DNA from: Zingiber officinale
Lineage: Eukaryota > Streptophyta > Magnoliopsida > Zingiberales > Zingiberaceae
Length of the DNA: 64,000 nt
Assembly: GCF_018446385.1 (NCBI RefSeq)
Contig: NC_055998.1
Span: 22,561,173 to 22,625,172 of the forward strand
Reading direction: 5' to 3'
Shown: in pieces, positions 36,825-51,800 of the stretch
How the letters are laid out: each line of letters begins with the position of its first letter
How positions within the stretch are numbered: position 1 is the first letter of the stretch
Translations under genes and position numbers: made by a program
Notes under the pieces: generated by a model
What the model was told of the DNA's origin: nothing
Seen by the model: only the letters and a program-made list of their open reading frames with translations
Databases searched by the model: none

Positions 36825-39800
36825 TTAGAAGAAGCCTTCTTTCCACACATGAAATGCTGTTCTGACATCATTCAATTCTGCATCTGAGATGCTAGTGAAT
36901 GCTTCCAAGTTTTCCACCCATTCTTTCCATGGAGACTTCAATGGATCGAGGAACTTGGAGAGCTGAGGCAATAGCACATTCTGGTAGAAATTGTCGGCGG
37001 CTGCCTGGATTTCCTGTGATTCAGCCATTAATTGCACCTCTGGCCGAGTTAGATTTCCAGGCCGATTGCTAGTAGTATAGTGGTTGCCCCTCAAGATCAA
37101 TACTTCTGAAGGAGCAAGTGGTAGAACTATACGAGAAAATTTAGCCAGAGATAGCTCGATGACATCTCTAGGTAGCAATCCCCGCTTCACTGCCACTGCG
37201 GTTCCAACCATTTTGCGGATCTGTAATCAGGAAAGTGTCAAGGTTCTGATAACTAAAGCATATTATCCATTGAAACAATATAGACCTTTCGCATCCAAAT
37301 TGTTTTCTTAGAATTTGAATATTTCATTTCCATACTCTTCTGCCATATTATAACCATACAGCACGAGCAAGATTAAAATGAACATGACAATGAAAGAAGA
37401 AATGGAGCAAGTAGGAATTATGTAAACAAAAAAAGACAGAAGTTGTAGTACTCCAACTTAAAATTAACTAGGAAAAAAAGATTAACCAGCTAAAGTACAG
37501 GAGGAAAGGATAAAAAATGGTCACTGAAAGATATGCATTTGTTTGCTGCCATGAGGACTGAAAGTACAAGGTAATAACAAAATGAATTGGATAAAGAGGT
37601 CAGTAGGAATATCGAAAAAATGATGTTAGTTAGTAAAATCAATTAAGAGGATATCCATGTACCTGATGCAACATGAAAGATCCACCACATATTGACAACA
37701 CGACATGGTTTCTTCCAGAAGATGTCTCTAGATCCCCACATGAGCATCTAAAAATTTTTCTGAAGTGAGACGCATTTAATTTGTCCCTTTCATCCGGTTC
37801 ATGGAGCCATCTTGCACGTACAGGTGGAGGAAGATTGGAATTCTTATTTTCGTTTCTTTTTTCATCCGGAGATTCATCTACTTCCTCCTCCTCATCAGTG
37901 TTACATGATAGAATGGCCCGTTCTTCATGTTCACTTTGTGTAGCATCTTCAACATGGAAATTTCCAACATCACCACTACTTTCCTCAACTCCTGATGGCA
38001 ATGTATCTAGTTTCAGTCTTGATTGTTTCATCGAGTTTCTTTTACCAGAAGGTGGTTTCCTATATTTGGAACGAACTGTGTAGTTATGGAAAGGGCGCTC
38101 TCCCTGCATTTATACAATATAAGAAGCTAAAAATAAGTACCCGTCTGATTTCAAACCTTCATAATAGATGTTAACACTAAAACTCTGGTTTAATTCATCG
38201 AGATTTAAACATCCTTTAAACCTGGAAATTAGGACAATAATAAACAACAATACATGAATAAGATCTATGTTGTGTGCCCTTACCAATAAGTTACACCCAA
38301 GGTACTTATAAAAGTGAAAAAAAAATATGAAGCATGCCTGCCAAGCAACCTAAAATTATGTAATTAGAAATTTTAAAATGGCATTAAAAAAGTGACTAGT
38401 CCTTGGCTCCAACTGCAAGCTCAGGACTGCTCTATGCCAGGTTATCTCAGGTCTAGTAACAGCAAATGAAAGAATAGAATGATATTCATCTCTAGGAGAA
38501 CCATATCCAAATCAAGTGATCATGAGTACTAGACCTGAAGCCTTAAGTCCCCTCAATTTCCATGAACATTTATAAGCAGTTGAAAGAGAGAGCTTATGCC
38601 AAGGGTGTCATCTGTCAAGAATATAAAAAGTACATCTTGAGCTCCCTAGTAAAATTTAGCTTTTCTGATAAGTGATTTCATTATCAAATTTAACACGACA
38701 TTAAAACAAATGTCCTATGTTCCAATTTAGTTAGTGAATGTGGTACTACACAGGAAAAGAAGTGTAACCCAAGGATCCATTAGCTTTGAGATTGGGTCAT
38801 TCTGGTCCAGTTCACCCATATAACATCAACACTATAGTCAAATAGAGAATTAACAACAACAACAACAACAACCAAGCTTTATCCCACTAAGTAAGGCCGC
38901 GTCATTGGGCTCTGTCTCCTATTATATCATCATCTATATTTAAATAGATTTTATCTTATTTTATTATTGCTAACTAAGTGTTTTTTTAACCTTCATCTTT
39001 CTCGTTTGATATGCGTATTTGTCAGAGTTTCACATTACCTAATTAGCCATTTAAGTATATATCTGTACCATCTTAAACGTGCAAGTCTGACTTTTTCTCT
39101 AATACTCTTATTCCTTATTCTATCTATCTTTGTATATCCACCATCTACCTTAACATCCTCATCTCTGCAACTTTCATCTTTTGTTCATGTGCTCAAGTCA
39201 TAGCCCAAAATTCAGCATCAAATAACATAGCAGGTCTAATCACCGTTTTATAGAACTTTCCTTTAAGTTTTAAAAGTATTTTACGATCACATAAAACACC
39301 TGATGCTAACTTCCATTGCAACTTGTATTCTATATAAGACATCTCTCTCAATTCTTCCATCATTTTACAAAATTAATCATAAATACTTAAAAATCTCAAT
39401 TCTAAACAACTCATCATCCCTTATCTTAACAATTGTCTCATTACGTCTAATATTATTGCTAAATTTAAATTCCATATATTCTGTCTTTATTCTACTAAGC
39501 CTAAAACCTTTCACTTCTAGTGTTTCCTGTCAAGATTCTATTTTAGCATTTACTCCTTCAATTAGTTGTTTGAGAAGATGTATAACTTTTATTGTCGATA
39601 TTTCAGGTATGAACCCAAATTAATTTTCGGTCACCGTGGTCTAATTCCTTAATTTTTTTTCTATTATCCTTTCCCAAAGTTTTATGATATGAATTAGTTT
39701 AATACCCCAATTTTGTACGTCTCCTTTGTTCTTATATAAGGAAACTAGAGTATTTACCCTTCATTGATCAAACATTATTTTCGTTTTCAATATCATGTTA

Positions 39801-42800
39801 AATAATTTTGTAACTCATTCAATACCTTGTTTACCTAGGTACTTCCATACCTCTATTGGGATATCATCTGATCCAATGACTTTTTCATTTTGCATCCCAT
39901 TTCAAGTTTGTTCTACGAAGTTTGAATTCTACAAAAAAAATTTAAATTTCCATACTCATTTTACCTACTTAAATTACCTAAGTTAAGTAAATCACCTAAA
40001 CCTTTATTAAAAAGTTGATAAATAATATCTTCCAACGCTCTTTTATTTTTTTATCATTTACTAGTACCCTATTGCATTCATCTTTAATATATCTTATTTG
40101 GCTAAGATTTCTTGTCTTCCTCTCTCTCTTACTTTAGATATTCTCTAAATGTCTCTTTCTCCTTTTGTATCAAGTTTCGATATAATCGTTCAAAAGTTTC
40201 ATTTTTTGCTTCATTCACTGCTTTTTTAGCCTTTTTCTTGATTATTGTATATTTTTAAAGTTTTTCTCATTCTTACAAATATATAATTCCTTATAGGCTA
40301 TTCGTTTTTCCTTCACTTTCTCTTGTACTTTCTCATTCAACAACCAAGATTCCTTACTTGGTGGTACATGCCCTTTTGACTCATCGAGTATACTCTTGAC
40401 TGTTATTTTCAACTTTGATATCATCTTATCCCATGTCGTATTAGAGTCACTATATATTTCACCTAATACTTGTACTCATGCCTTCTCCTTAAATATATTT
40501 TGCTTCCCATCTTTTAACTTACGTCACTTAATTCTAAGAGTCGTATATATTTTTCTTCTATTGATACTATAATTAAGGCATATATCCAACACTATTAACC
40601 TATATTAGGTAGTTAAGCTTTCTCTAGAATGATCTTACAATCTTTACAAATCTTTCTATCCCTATTCCTAACCATAAACAAAATCAATTTATGATTTATT
40701 ATTCCTTGTTTTTTCTTTTGTCTTAAAAAATGTATTAGCTGGTATTAGATTATATATCGCAAAATCAAATATAGTTTTCCATTCTTCATTTTTGGTTCCA
40801 AATCCTAACCCTCATGCACCCTCTCATATTCCTCATTTTTCATTCTGACATGCCCATTTAGATCGCATTCTATTAAAATCATTTCATTTGGTGGAATATT
40901 TTATAATACCTCATCTAGGTTATCCCAAAATCTTGATTTGGTATCTTCATCTAATCCTACTTGAGGTGCATATATGCTAATTACGTTCACAATTTTTTAT
41001 GGTAGGTTATCCCACTACCATCTTGAGAGCTATAATTTTATCCTCTTTCTAACTACTACAACAACTTGATCCTTTAACGAACTATATACAAAAATACTCA
41101 CTCCATTTATTGTTTTACTCTTTTTTGTGTACTCTAACTTAAAACCCGAGCTCTCTATCATCTTTACCTTCTTGCCTACCAATTTTATCTCTTGCAGACA
41201 CAAAATACTAATTCTTCTCCTAATCATCAATCTGCTACTTTCATTGCTTTACAATGAGAGTTTCTATGTTTCATGTTCCAAATCTTACACTATTAGTCTT
41301 TCTATAAATTTTATTCTTATCCAACCTATGGTATGAGAACTCTTGCCTATTTAACACTACACCAAAGTTCCCATGGAGATGTAGTGGTCCTTGCCGATAC
41401 ATTACAGTCGGACCCTGCAATGCGGACTCTTGCATATTTAGCACTACACCCGTGTTATGGAGATGTAGCGGTCCTTGCATAGACGTTACAGTAGGACCTT
41501 GCAATGCCTTCCTTCCAGGGGAACAACCTAATATTAGCACAATAGTTTAATAGATCCATTCATTGAACATTTATCATAGTTTAAGTTGGCAACCTAACAT
41601 AACCTTCCTCTATCCGAGCTTGGGACCGGCTATGACTGGGTTGTCATGGGCGGAGTTAGCCAAATAGAGAATTAGCTATCAATTATTTCAAAAGGCGTAC
41701 GACCCTTTTGATGATCCATTTGCAGTGTCATATAAATATGAATTTAATGATAAATAGAAAATAATTTATTAATAGTCAAATGAATAATCGTTCCCAAATT
41801 TGAAATGGATTGAAGTGCAAATTCTTGCATATGGTAACTTTAAGTGGCGGTGAAATAAATTAGTCCACTTTTCACTCATTCACACTAAAGTGTAAAATCG
41901 CAATGGTATGCATTCACTATAATATACATCTTCAATTAGGGGTCAAAATAGAAGGGATGGAAGAACAAGACTTATTTATACCAACTTGATATTGGCTTCC
42001 TTTAGGATAAGGATGATCCAATGGATTGACGACGTGCTGTCAAGGCTAAAGATTCATTACTTGATGAAGCAAGAGATCCACCATGCCATATCAATTCCAT
42101 ATCTAACAGATTGAAGTGTAAGCTTAACGAGATATTAGTAAGGAAGATGCTGATGATGATGAAACTTTTGACTAGGAATTTCTATTGTCTAGATCTCAAC
42201 CTAAATGTTCTCAAACATTTCAATCTTAAACACAATCAAGGATTCCAGAAAAAAGGAAAGGAAAAAAGCTTCTACGATCTCTAGTAAAGACAGAAATCTT
42301 TCAATTCTATTTTACAGAAAATACCGAACAAGAGAAAGTTCAAAATGATGATAGCAATGTCAATAGCAATGCAAATGCTGAAGGAGGTAATAATAGTGGT
42401 GATGCAGTGTATGGTAATGAAATTTATGTTCCCTAAACTCCAACACCTGAGCCTTAAATGCGTGAGCAAGGTTACACACATGCAACTGGGATGATGATCA
42501 TAACAAACTACTATCAGTATTAATGAACTTGATATAGGGATGGTAAACCAAAATAAAGCTTGACTATCAGGATATGTAAGAGAGTTTAGTTGAAATTAAT
42601 TTTGATCAAGGTTTATCGTACTTTTAACTTTCTTTTAAAGTTTTAATGCATCATATAATGCTTAATTGTATGAGAGCTTGACGACACAAATGAATCCTTA
42701 CCCTATGTATACCAATTCCAATTTTAGTGGTGTTAGTCCAAGTCTAAGTCCAAGTGTCCAACATGCAATAGAAAATCAAGATATATTGATGAACATATGG

Positions 42801-45800
42801 TTAAACCAATATTAGTATAGATGTCCAGCAAGAATTATTTAATTTGGGTCTTGGAAAACTACGAGTTGATCTCATAATGGCGATACCAAACCAATGTCTC
42901 ATACTATGCACGACACTTATTTTGATAATAATAAGATGGTCTTTATTTTTCTAAAATATTAATGGTAATAATTTTTTAGTTGATATAAACTTATATTTGA
43001 AATTTGAAAGTGAATAAGTATCAAAATCATATTGGCACAATAAGACTCAATACTAAAACAGTATGGATCCAATGAAAGACCAAAATACTAATATAACTTG
43101 AAAATTTAAAGCTTGACTTTAGCATTTAGAACTTTGGGTTATCAATAAGGAGAAAACAAGAAAACAAAGGGAAAGATATGCAAAAAAGCAAGAGAGGTAC
43201 AACAGAAGTGCTAGATTGTTTAGTTGAGCAGTGTGGAGTCATTTAACAAAAAACATACTCGATCTCAAATGAATGCCACAAAGCAAGCAATAAATAGATA
43301 CCTCAAAACCTTTCAGTATACTGTTGAACTCTTCCAAATGCTTGGTGACTTCTTTGGAGCTGCAATTGCCTCCAATGCCAATAATTTCTGCAGGAAGAAG
43401 ATAGGAGTACATACGGAGACTACATTCCCGTCTTGGATCAAAGCTTCTGCAGAGGCAACTCCCATAAATAAATAGTTCATAAAAAGCCAAGTCAAGGTTT
43501 TTCTTAGACTTTCACAGAGCACTTACTTTTGGGAAGGTAAAATACTGAAAACCTTCACATTATTGGGCAGGTTAGAGTTAACATAATTAGCGAGTACAAT
43601 GCCACTAGGATCATCCTTCCAGGCAAGTTCAGGTATTTCCATCTTCAGAGAAATTGTGGTGGCCAAAGAATGAACCTAATAAACACGGAGCATTGGACAA
43701 GTAAGAGGAGAATCCAAACATTACATGCTCTAGAAGTCAATCAAAGACAAAAGAGCAAGAAAATCAGAAAGAGTAGTTTTTAAAAGAAATGGGCATCACT
43801 CAAAGTCACAAAGAAGTGATAATTAATAATAAGTTTCTTACAGTTCAAAATGAATAAAGTTAGCATCATTATTCTTATTTCTTTCTTAGTTAATTGTAAG
43901 TGAAGTGGATGTATGGCAATAGAGAACAAACAGTCAAAAAATTATATACTGCCAACCTAGCCCATCATGCTAAGTGGACATAGAATGACCCTTACTCCTT
44001 TGTCAGTTCGGCTACTCCTTTTCCAACCAATTTTCTGCAACTTTCCAAAATTACTATCAAGAATCCCTCCTGACTTGTATATGGCAGACTCCAATTCAGC
44101 TTCAATAGCTACATGGTAAGATTGAGAACACAGCAAAATTCAATTAACTTAAAGTAGATTGAATAATTGAGGAAGTGAGCATCAAATTCTAAACATTACA
44201 TTCCAAATAAGTAAAAAGCTACAAATATATTCTGTTAAACCTTGTATTCTTTTGCAACTAACTCTGTATAGCAAACTGAGGGAACTGTCCTGGTAGATGG
44301 TGATGGGGTAATAGAAATAGCATTGTGAAAATTAGTGTCTGCAGAATTATATCAGAAATCACCACTGCTGTTAATTTATTGAAGATTCAATTTCTACATG
44401 TAAGAAGGGACTTTGCTAACTTCATTTTCTCTAAGTTGATCACAAAAATATTTAAGCAAACTAAGGCTTTGTTGGCTTGTGAAAATTTTCTAAACACTCT
44501 TTTGTTTTTTAAACAATAGAATTTAAAAGTTGAAAATATAAATAAAATAAATAGGTAAATTTGACTTTTTTTTGACAGATTTGATTTATCAGAGGTGAAT
44601 AATGTGGTGAGTATTTATTTTTTTACTTCATTTTATTTTTGGAAAATTGTAAATTGAAAATAGAAAATTTTCACAAACCAACTAGGCCTAAGCATCTACT
44701 ACTATAGAAAGACGAGAAAGGCCAACCAAAATGCACTGCAAATAAACTTCCACGGAGAGAAAAAAAAAAACACAGAGACATTGTTTTCTAATAAATCTTT
44801 TAATTGATATCATTGTGCAACTTAATATAAGCAAATCTTCCTGGTATATGGTAATGGTTAGCTAATGACAAACAGCATGCAGCCTTCTTAAAATGTAAAC
44901 AGATAAGGAAACAAAGGAGCTAACAATGTACATATATCTGACTTTCATCGTTTCTGTTTGCTTTGAGTAAACAAGGAAAAGAAGCTATCCTTTTTCCATA
45001 TAAACTCTTTTTCTTTCTTCCACTTCAATTCCTTCCCCTTTTCTAGACAAAAACACAAATTGTGTGTGAGAGAGAGATAGACAGAAAGAGGATGAGAAAA
45101 GCGGGGAAAAGAGAAAATAGCTTCAATTTATAATTTATGCACTTCAACTTCCATTATGCAAATGCTAATCGTACCTATTGTACTTCAACTGACAGATGAA
45201 TAGACTTGCAGTTGTCAGCTATATTCATAAAGTGAGGTATCAGGTTAACTCCGTTACTTAGTTCACTCACGCAGATTTCAGTGTGTCATTTCTGGTGAAC
45301 AAAGTCATCTATTCTAATCTGTTGAAGCTGTTTATATGGATCTAAAAGGATACTGGGATACAGTCACTTGCAACAGGTTTTATGTGTGATGATTTTCAGA
45401 TATCTCCAGTGCTTACTTATAGCTCAACTATTTTATCCTATGTTTTTCTTTCCAGCTAGATCTCTTCTGCTTGAAGCCTTTTGTTTTGTCTTCTTCAAAC
45501 ATATGACAATCTGTATTAGCATGTAAGTGCAGCTGGAGATAGTAGGCATACTCTCTCTATATTTATATATAATTATATTAGATGGTGAACAAAAGATGCT
45601 GTGCTGCTTCAAAATCCTAATTTCAACATTTGCTTATTTTTAATCACAACCGCCACCTCCAGTTTTCTTGGGATAATTGCCACGAAGTTTTTTTATATCC
45701 ATTTCCTATTTTAACATAATATTTCCATTTTTTTCCAATCTCTGTTTTCTTACGTCCAACCCCTCCCCGTATTCCCTCTTTTCAAAAAAACATTGTTGTC

Positions 45801-48800
45801 TGCCTCTTTCTTTCTCTTAATAAGTCTGTCTTCTTATTTTGCAATATTTTTTTTTAAGTTAAGAACTACGTGGGACAAAAAAAATGGAAAACTGTTCTTT
45901 TGTAGATGTGTACAGGAAGTCCTTTGACATTAGAAGTTGAATGTGGCACAGAACAGATTACAGCTTCACAAATCCAACATCCAACATATTGGTTGCATAG
46001 CAGAAAGATATGATGCAAGGTTTAAAATTTCGACCCGTGCCGAGGTTTCGGTCTCAGACCGGAACGGTACGATTTCGGTATCGTATCGTGCCGTGCCGAT
46101 ACAGTTTCGGTATTTTTTTTTAATCTATAATAATTATAAGATAAATATGTTTATTGTGAATATAAAAATAAGTTGTATATTGATTTATTATAAGTTCTCA
46201 ATTATTGAATAATTTAATATTGTTAGAAAAAATAATTAAAAATAATTTTATTTAAATAGAATTGATATATTAATAATTCAAATTAAAATAGAAGTATCTA
46301 TAATAATAATAATAATAATAATAAATTAATACAAGATATTACTTTATATTAATAATAATTATATAAATTAACTATTTATTCATTTAATTAATTATTAATT
46401 AAATAATATATATTTTAAATAATAAAAACTATCAAGTAAAAAAATTTTAAAAAATAAAAAAAATATCAGAATATAAATATAATTTATTAGATTTTTTTTA
46501 AAAAATTTTTAGAATTTTTTAAAATTTTTTTAAAAATTTAAATGAAATTTAAAATAATAAAAAATATATTAGAATATAAATAAAAATTATTATATATTTT
46601 TTAAAATTTTTAAATGAAATTTCAAATATTATTTTTTTCAGAATATTAATTAATAAAATTTATTTAATTTATTTTAATTTTAAATATATTTTTTATTTAT
46701 TTTATTAGGATAATTTAATTAGGGCTTATAAAAGCCTCTTCGAAATATCACACATCCTCCACATATCCTCCTTGGGAATTCTCTAAATTAATTAAATAAA
46801 GTAAATATTTATTAAAAACAGAAAAAAATTAAAAAAAAAAAACGCGCAGTACGCGATCGCGAGATCGCGCGCCGCGATGATCGCGGGCGATCCCGCGAGG
46901 GGCGTCCGGCGTCGCGGGACGCCGCCGGAGGCGTCCCGCGTCTCCTCCGGCGCCGCCGAGACGGGGACGCCCCCCGTGCCGGTTTCGGCCGCTCGGTGGA
47001 ACAGTAAAAACCGCCCGTGCCGGGCGGCACAAAACGGCATTTGTAACCCTGATATGATGTTTATCAATGTTAGAGATTATGGATTATCAAATCATGGAAT
47101 TTATTTTTGCCTTAATTATGCTATTAGTTGTGTATATATTATTATCTAGAATAGCTTATCTGTAATTAGTATATACCTAAAATAGATTATCTGTAATTAG
47201 TAATTTAGTATATTAGTTGCATATATTTTCTTACTCAAAATAGTTTGTATAGCAATTCCTATTTAATGTAAAGATCCTCAAGAGGATGGCATTCGGCCAT
47301 TTACTTTAAATTTGTCATGGTATCAGAGCCAGGTTCTCAAATCCATAGCTGAATCTTTGGATTTCCATCAGTTTTTCTACTGCCTTCGAAGTTTTCTGAC
47401 ATGTCTTGTTATTTTTTGGGTTGATTTCTTATCAACAACTTTCTGGAATTTTTTTTATCAATCAACTTGTGATTGGAGTTGAATGTTGGGCTATTACTCG
47501 AGCACATGAGTGGAAGATGAGAGTTGTAGATATGAGGATGTTAAGGTGGATGTGTGAGCATACGAGAATGGACAGAATAAGAAATGAGAGCATTAGAGAG
47601 AAAATTGGAATTGCATCTATTGAGGGAAAACTTCAATAAACACATTTAAGATGGTACGGGCAATGCTCCAATTAGGCAATGTGAAACTATGACAAACACG
47701 CATATCAAACGAGAAAGACCAAAAAAAAACTTGGTTAACAACAATGAAACAAGATAAAATTTATTTAAATATAGATAATGATATAATTGGAGATAGATCT
47801 CAATGGCGTAAAAGGATCCATATAGCCCACCCCACCTAGTAGGATAAGGCTTGGTTGTTGTTATTACCGACTTGTGATTGAAAGTATTGCATTGAGTTAC
47901 CGGAGAGAATTATGTCTGAAAGGGAAAGAGCTTTGGAGTCACATTGATAGGTTTTTATGGCTACTAAAGATGCTAAGGAACTCAGCCAATGGGAGACAAA
48001 GGATGCTCGAATTATCTCTTGGCTTTTAGATCTATTGAAGCCCATATGGATTTACGCTCCTTTGGTATAGCTAAGGAGATGTGGGATTATCTGAAGCGAA
48101 TATACTATCAAGATAACACTGCAAGACGATTCCAACTAGAGCTTAAGATTAATAACTTCAGTCAAGGTGATCTCTCTATTGAGCAATATTATTCTGATTT
48201 CTTAATCTATGGTATTATCTATTCAAAGGTACCAAAAGCGGCCTTAGCTAGTATTCAAGCGGTTCATGAAGATAGTAGGCGTGATAAGTTTTTTGATGAA
48301 ATTGAGACCAGATTTTGAAGTTGCTCGGATTGGATTGCTGAATAGAAATCCGGGTCCTTCTTTGGATGTATGTCTTGGTGAATTGTTGTGTGACGAACAA
48401 ATACCGGCTACACAAGCTGTTATATATGAGAAATTTGCAGTTATCAATGTTGCTTATGCCGCTCAAAGGAGGAAATGTGGAAAGGGTCAAATGCAATGCT
48501 ACAACTGCAAGAAGTTTGGATATATTGCTCGCAACTGTGGTAAGAAATTTTGCAATTACAGTAAGCAACATGAACACAATATTAAGGATTGTTCGACACG
48601 TCAAGAAAATCGACGAGCCCAAGCTTTTCAAGCTACTATTCCAGACCTTAATATTATTGGTTCTGCATCTACAGCCACTAGCACCAATCAATATGTTCTT
48701 ACTCCAAATATGATCCAATAGATGATTCTCACAGACTTTTCCACTCTTACACTTTAGGGTCAAGGTAAGACTACTTCTCCATCGATTGTTGACTCTGGAG

Positions 48801-51800
48801 TATCCTGGGTCACCTGATTTGTTGCATAATGCACGATAGTATACTGATACACAAAATATTGAGATTACTAATGACAGTAATCTTCAAATTGTAACCATTG
48901 GTGATATAGGGTCTTCTTTTCATCATGTATTTGTCGCTCCTGGGTTATCTACAAGTTTAATTTCGGTTGGTTAGATGGTGGATAACAACTATGATGTACA
49001 TTTCTCTCGTGGTGGTTGTATTATACAAGATCAGGTGTTGGGACAGGTGATCTTAAAGGGGCCTAAAGTGGAACGATTATTTCCATTGCAATTTACTATT
49101 CCTAGAAATTTGTCCTTCTCTTCTATTGTTGCTACAAATAAGGTTGATGCTTCGCATAAACGATTGGGTCATCCAAATAATGTGATTTTGTCTAATTTAA
49201 TGAAGAGTGGTTTTCTTGGTAACAATGATCAATCTTCTAATCATTGATTGCCTCTTGCTTGCTCTACTCGTAAACTTAGGAAAAGTAAAGTTTTACCTTT
49301 TCCTACTTATGATTGTTATGCTAATACATGCTTTCAGATAATATATAGTGAAGTTTCGAGCATTACTCCCATCATTTCTCACGCACAATATAAATATTTT
49401 GTGACGTTCATTGACGACTATAGTCATTTCACATGGATATATTTTCCACGCGGTAAAGCCAAGGTGTTCATCGTTTTTCAAAATTTTCTAGCTTATATTG
49501 AGAACAATTCTCCACTTGTGTTAAGGTTTTACGGTCTTATAATGATGGAGCCCTTTTGCAACAAAAAGATATTATATCTCAACAATCATATCCTTATATT
49601 CCCCAGCAAAATGGGGTGGATGAATGTAAACACCATCACTTATTGGATATGGTACGCACATTACTCTTGGAGACTTCAATTCCACCCAATTTTGGGTGGA
49701 AGCTTTGTCCGCTGTTTATTTGATTAATTGTCTGCCCTCTCAACAATTGAATTTTGATTCTCCTTACTATCATCTTTTTCATATACATCTTAATTATCAC
49801 ATGTTGCACACATTTGGATGTGTTTCCTTTGTTCACTTGCCTTCTCATAGCATCACATGCTTACAACTCAGTCCGTGCGGTGTGCTTTTATGGGTTTCAA
49901 CAATGCTCAAAAGGGATTTTTGTGTCATGATGCTATTGCTAATCGTATGTGTATGTCCATAAATGTGATTTTCTTTGAACATGAGTATTATTTTCCATAA
50001 CATGTTTCTCCTTCCGAAAATGTTCTTCCTAGTTTTGATGATATCTCTCCACCAATTGAGTGTTTTATACTTGGAAATTGTCTATCAACAACCCCATCAT
50101 CACAAATTCTTCTTGACCCTAATCCAATTACTACTCCGGTGGCTCTTCAAAAATCCTCTTGTATCCCTCTTGATAGATATGGTTTCTTTGCCACTTTAGC
50201 CAATATACTTCTTATTCACAGGCAAATAAACATGCATGTTGGGTAAAAGCTATGTAAGAAGAAATTTAAGCTCTTCAGGAGAATTACAGTTGGGATATTG
50301 TTCCTTGTCCAACTGGTGTTAAGCTCATTGGTTGTAAATGAGTATATTCCGTTAAGCTGCGGTCTGATGGCTCACTTGATAGATATAAAGCAAGGTTGGT
50401 GGCACTAGTATGGAGTAGATTCTAAGGAGACATTTGCTCTTGTAGCTAAGATGACGACAGTGAGACTTGTTTTAGCTATTGTTGCTTCAAGGGTTGGTCA
50501 TTATGACCAATGGATATTAAAAATATTTTTTTGCACGAAGATCTTAAGAAAGAGATTGATATGACTCCACCATCAGGATTATTTTCTACACCCTCTCTTA
50601 TGATGTTTGCAAGTTGAAATGTTCACTCTATGGTTTGAAGCAGGCTCCACATGCTTGATTTGATAAGTTCCGCTCTACGCTTATTAGCTTCTCTTTTGTC
50701 CAAAGTCAATATCATTCCTCTCTTTGTTTATGTGCAAAACTGCTAATGGAATCATCTTGCTTCTAGTATATGTTGATGATATTATTATTACAGAGACTAA
50801 CTTGACTCTGCCTTGATTTCTCAACTTCAGTAGCATCTTCAGGGATCTTTCCATATGAAAGACTTGGTTGGGGCCTTGAGGTGCATTCTACCTTAGCTAG
50901 AATTTTCTTACACCAACATAAATACTTCCAGAAGATAGTCGTTCTGTTGAAACCCCTTTAGAAGTGAATGTCAAATATCGCCGTGATGAGGGTAATTTTT
51001 TCTCTAATCCCTCTTTATCAGTGTTCTAAAAATCGGCCTAGGCGTTAGGCGCCAACCAGCCTCATCGAAAACATGCTAGTCAGCCAGCCTTAGCGCCTAG
51101 GCGGGATTAGGCGGCCCTAAGCGCTGACTAATCGGTCAAATCGTCGATTTTCATGATTTTTTTTAGTTTGAGGTTTTAAATTTAAAGCTCAATTAAAAAA
51201 AATTGAAATGTAACTTTTTTTTATAAGCCCTAAACTTTAGTCCAACAAGAAAATCAATTTGTTGGCTTGCCCTAGCGGTTAGTATCAAACTTCATCTTCA
51301 TCGTAACCAGAGCCGGAGAAATTAGAGAGAATGAAGAAGCCCAAATCAGAGAGTCATGGAGAAATTGATTTGAAGAAAAATTTATTGTCTGATCTATCCT
51401 AGCAACTTAGACGCGATTGAATTGAAGGTTGACCAAAGTCACATCCTTTGGAAACGTCATTTTATCAGACAACCCCGAAGAAGCTCTCGAGTGAGAGAAC
51501 TTCACAAGGCTGATTTTGCATCCGAAGAAGAAGAGGATCACAATAATAATATTGAGTTTATGTTTGATGAAGAACAAGCTGTTGTAAATTATGGAGAAGT
51601 AGAATATTTGTGATATTTTATTAGTTGTGTAATTTTATACTCATTTTAAATTTGATGTTATTGTGTTAAAGTTATAAAATGTGATTTATTATGTAATTTA
51701 TGTTGATACCATGGAATCTATCTAGCGGCACCTAGTCCCCGGCTAAACGGCACCTAGTCCCCTCATAAGCGGCCTAGGGGCTAGGCGTTAGTCTTGCGCC

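Noticed and set aside
46812-47150. Overlapping Arg/Pro-rich ORFs on both strands
   Set aside because: They lie in the GC-rich end of a hAT-like element and arise from composition; no family resemblance and no start context.
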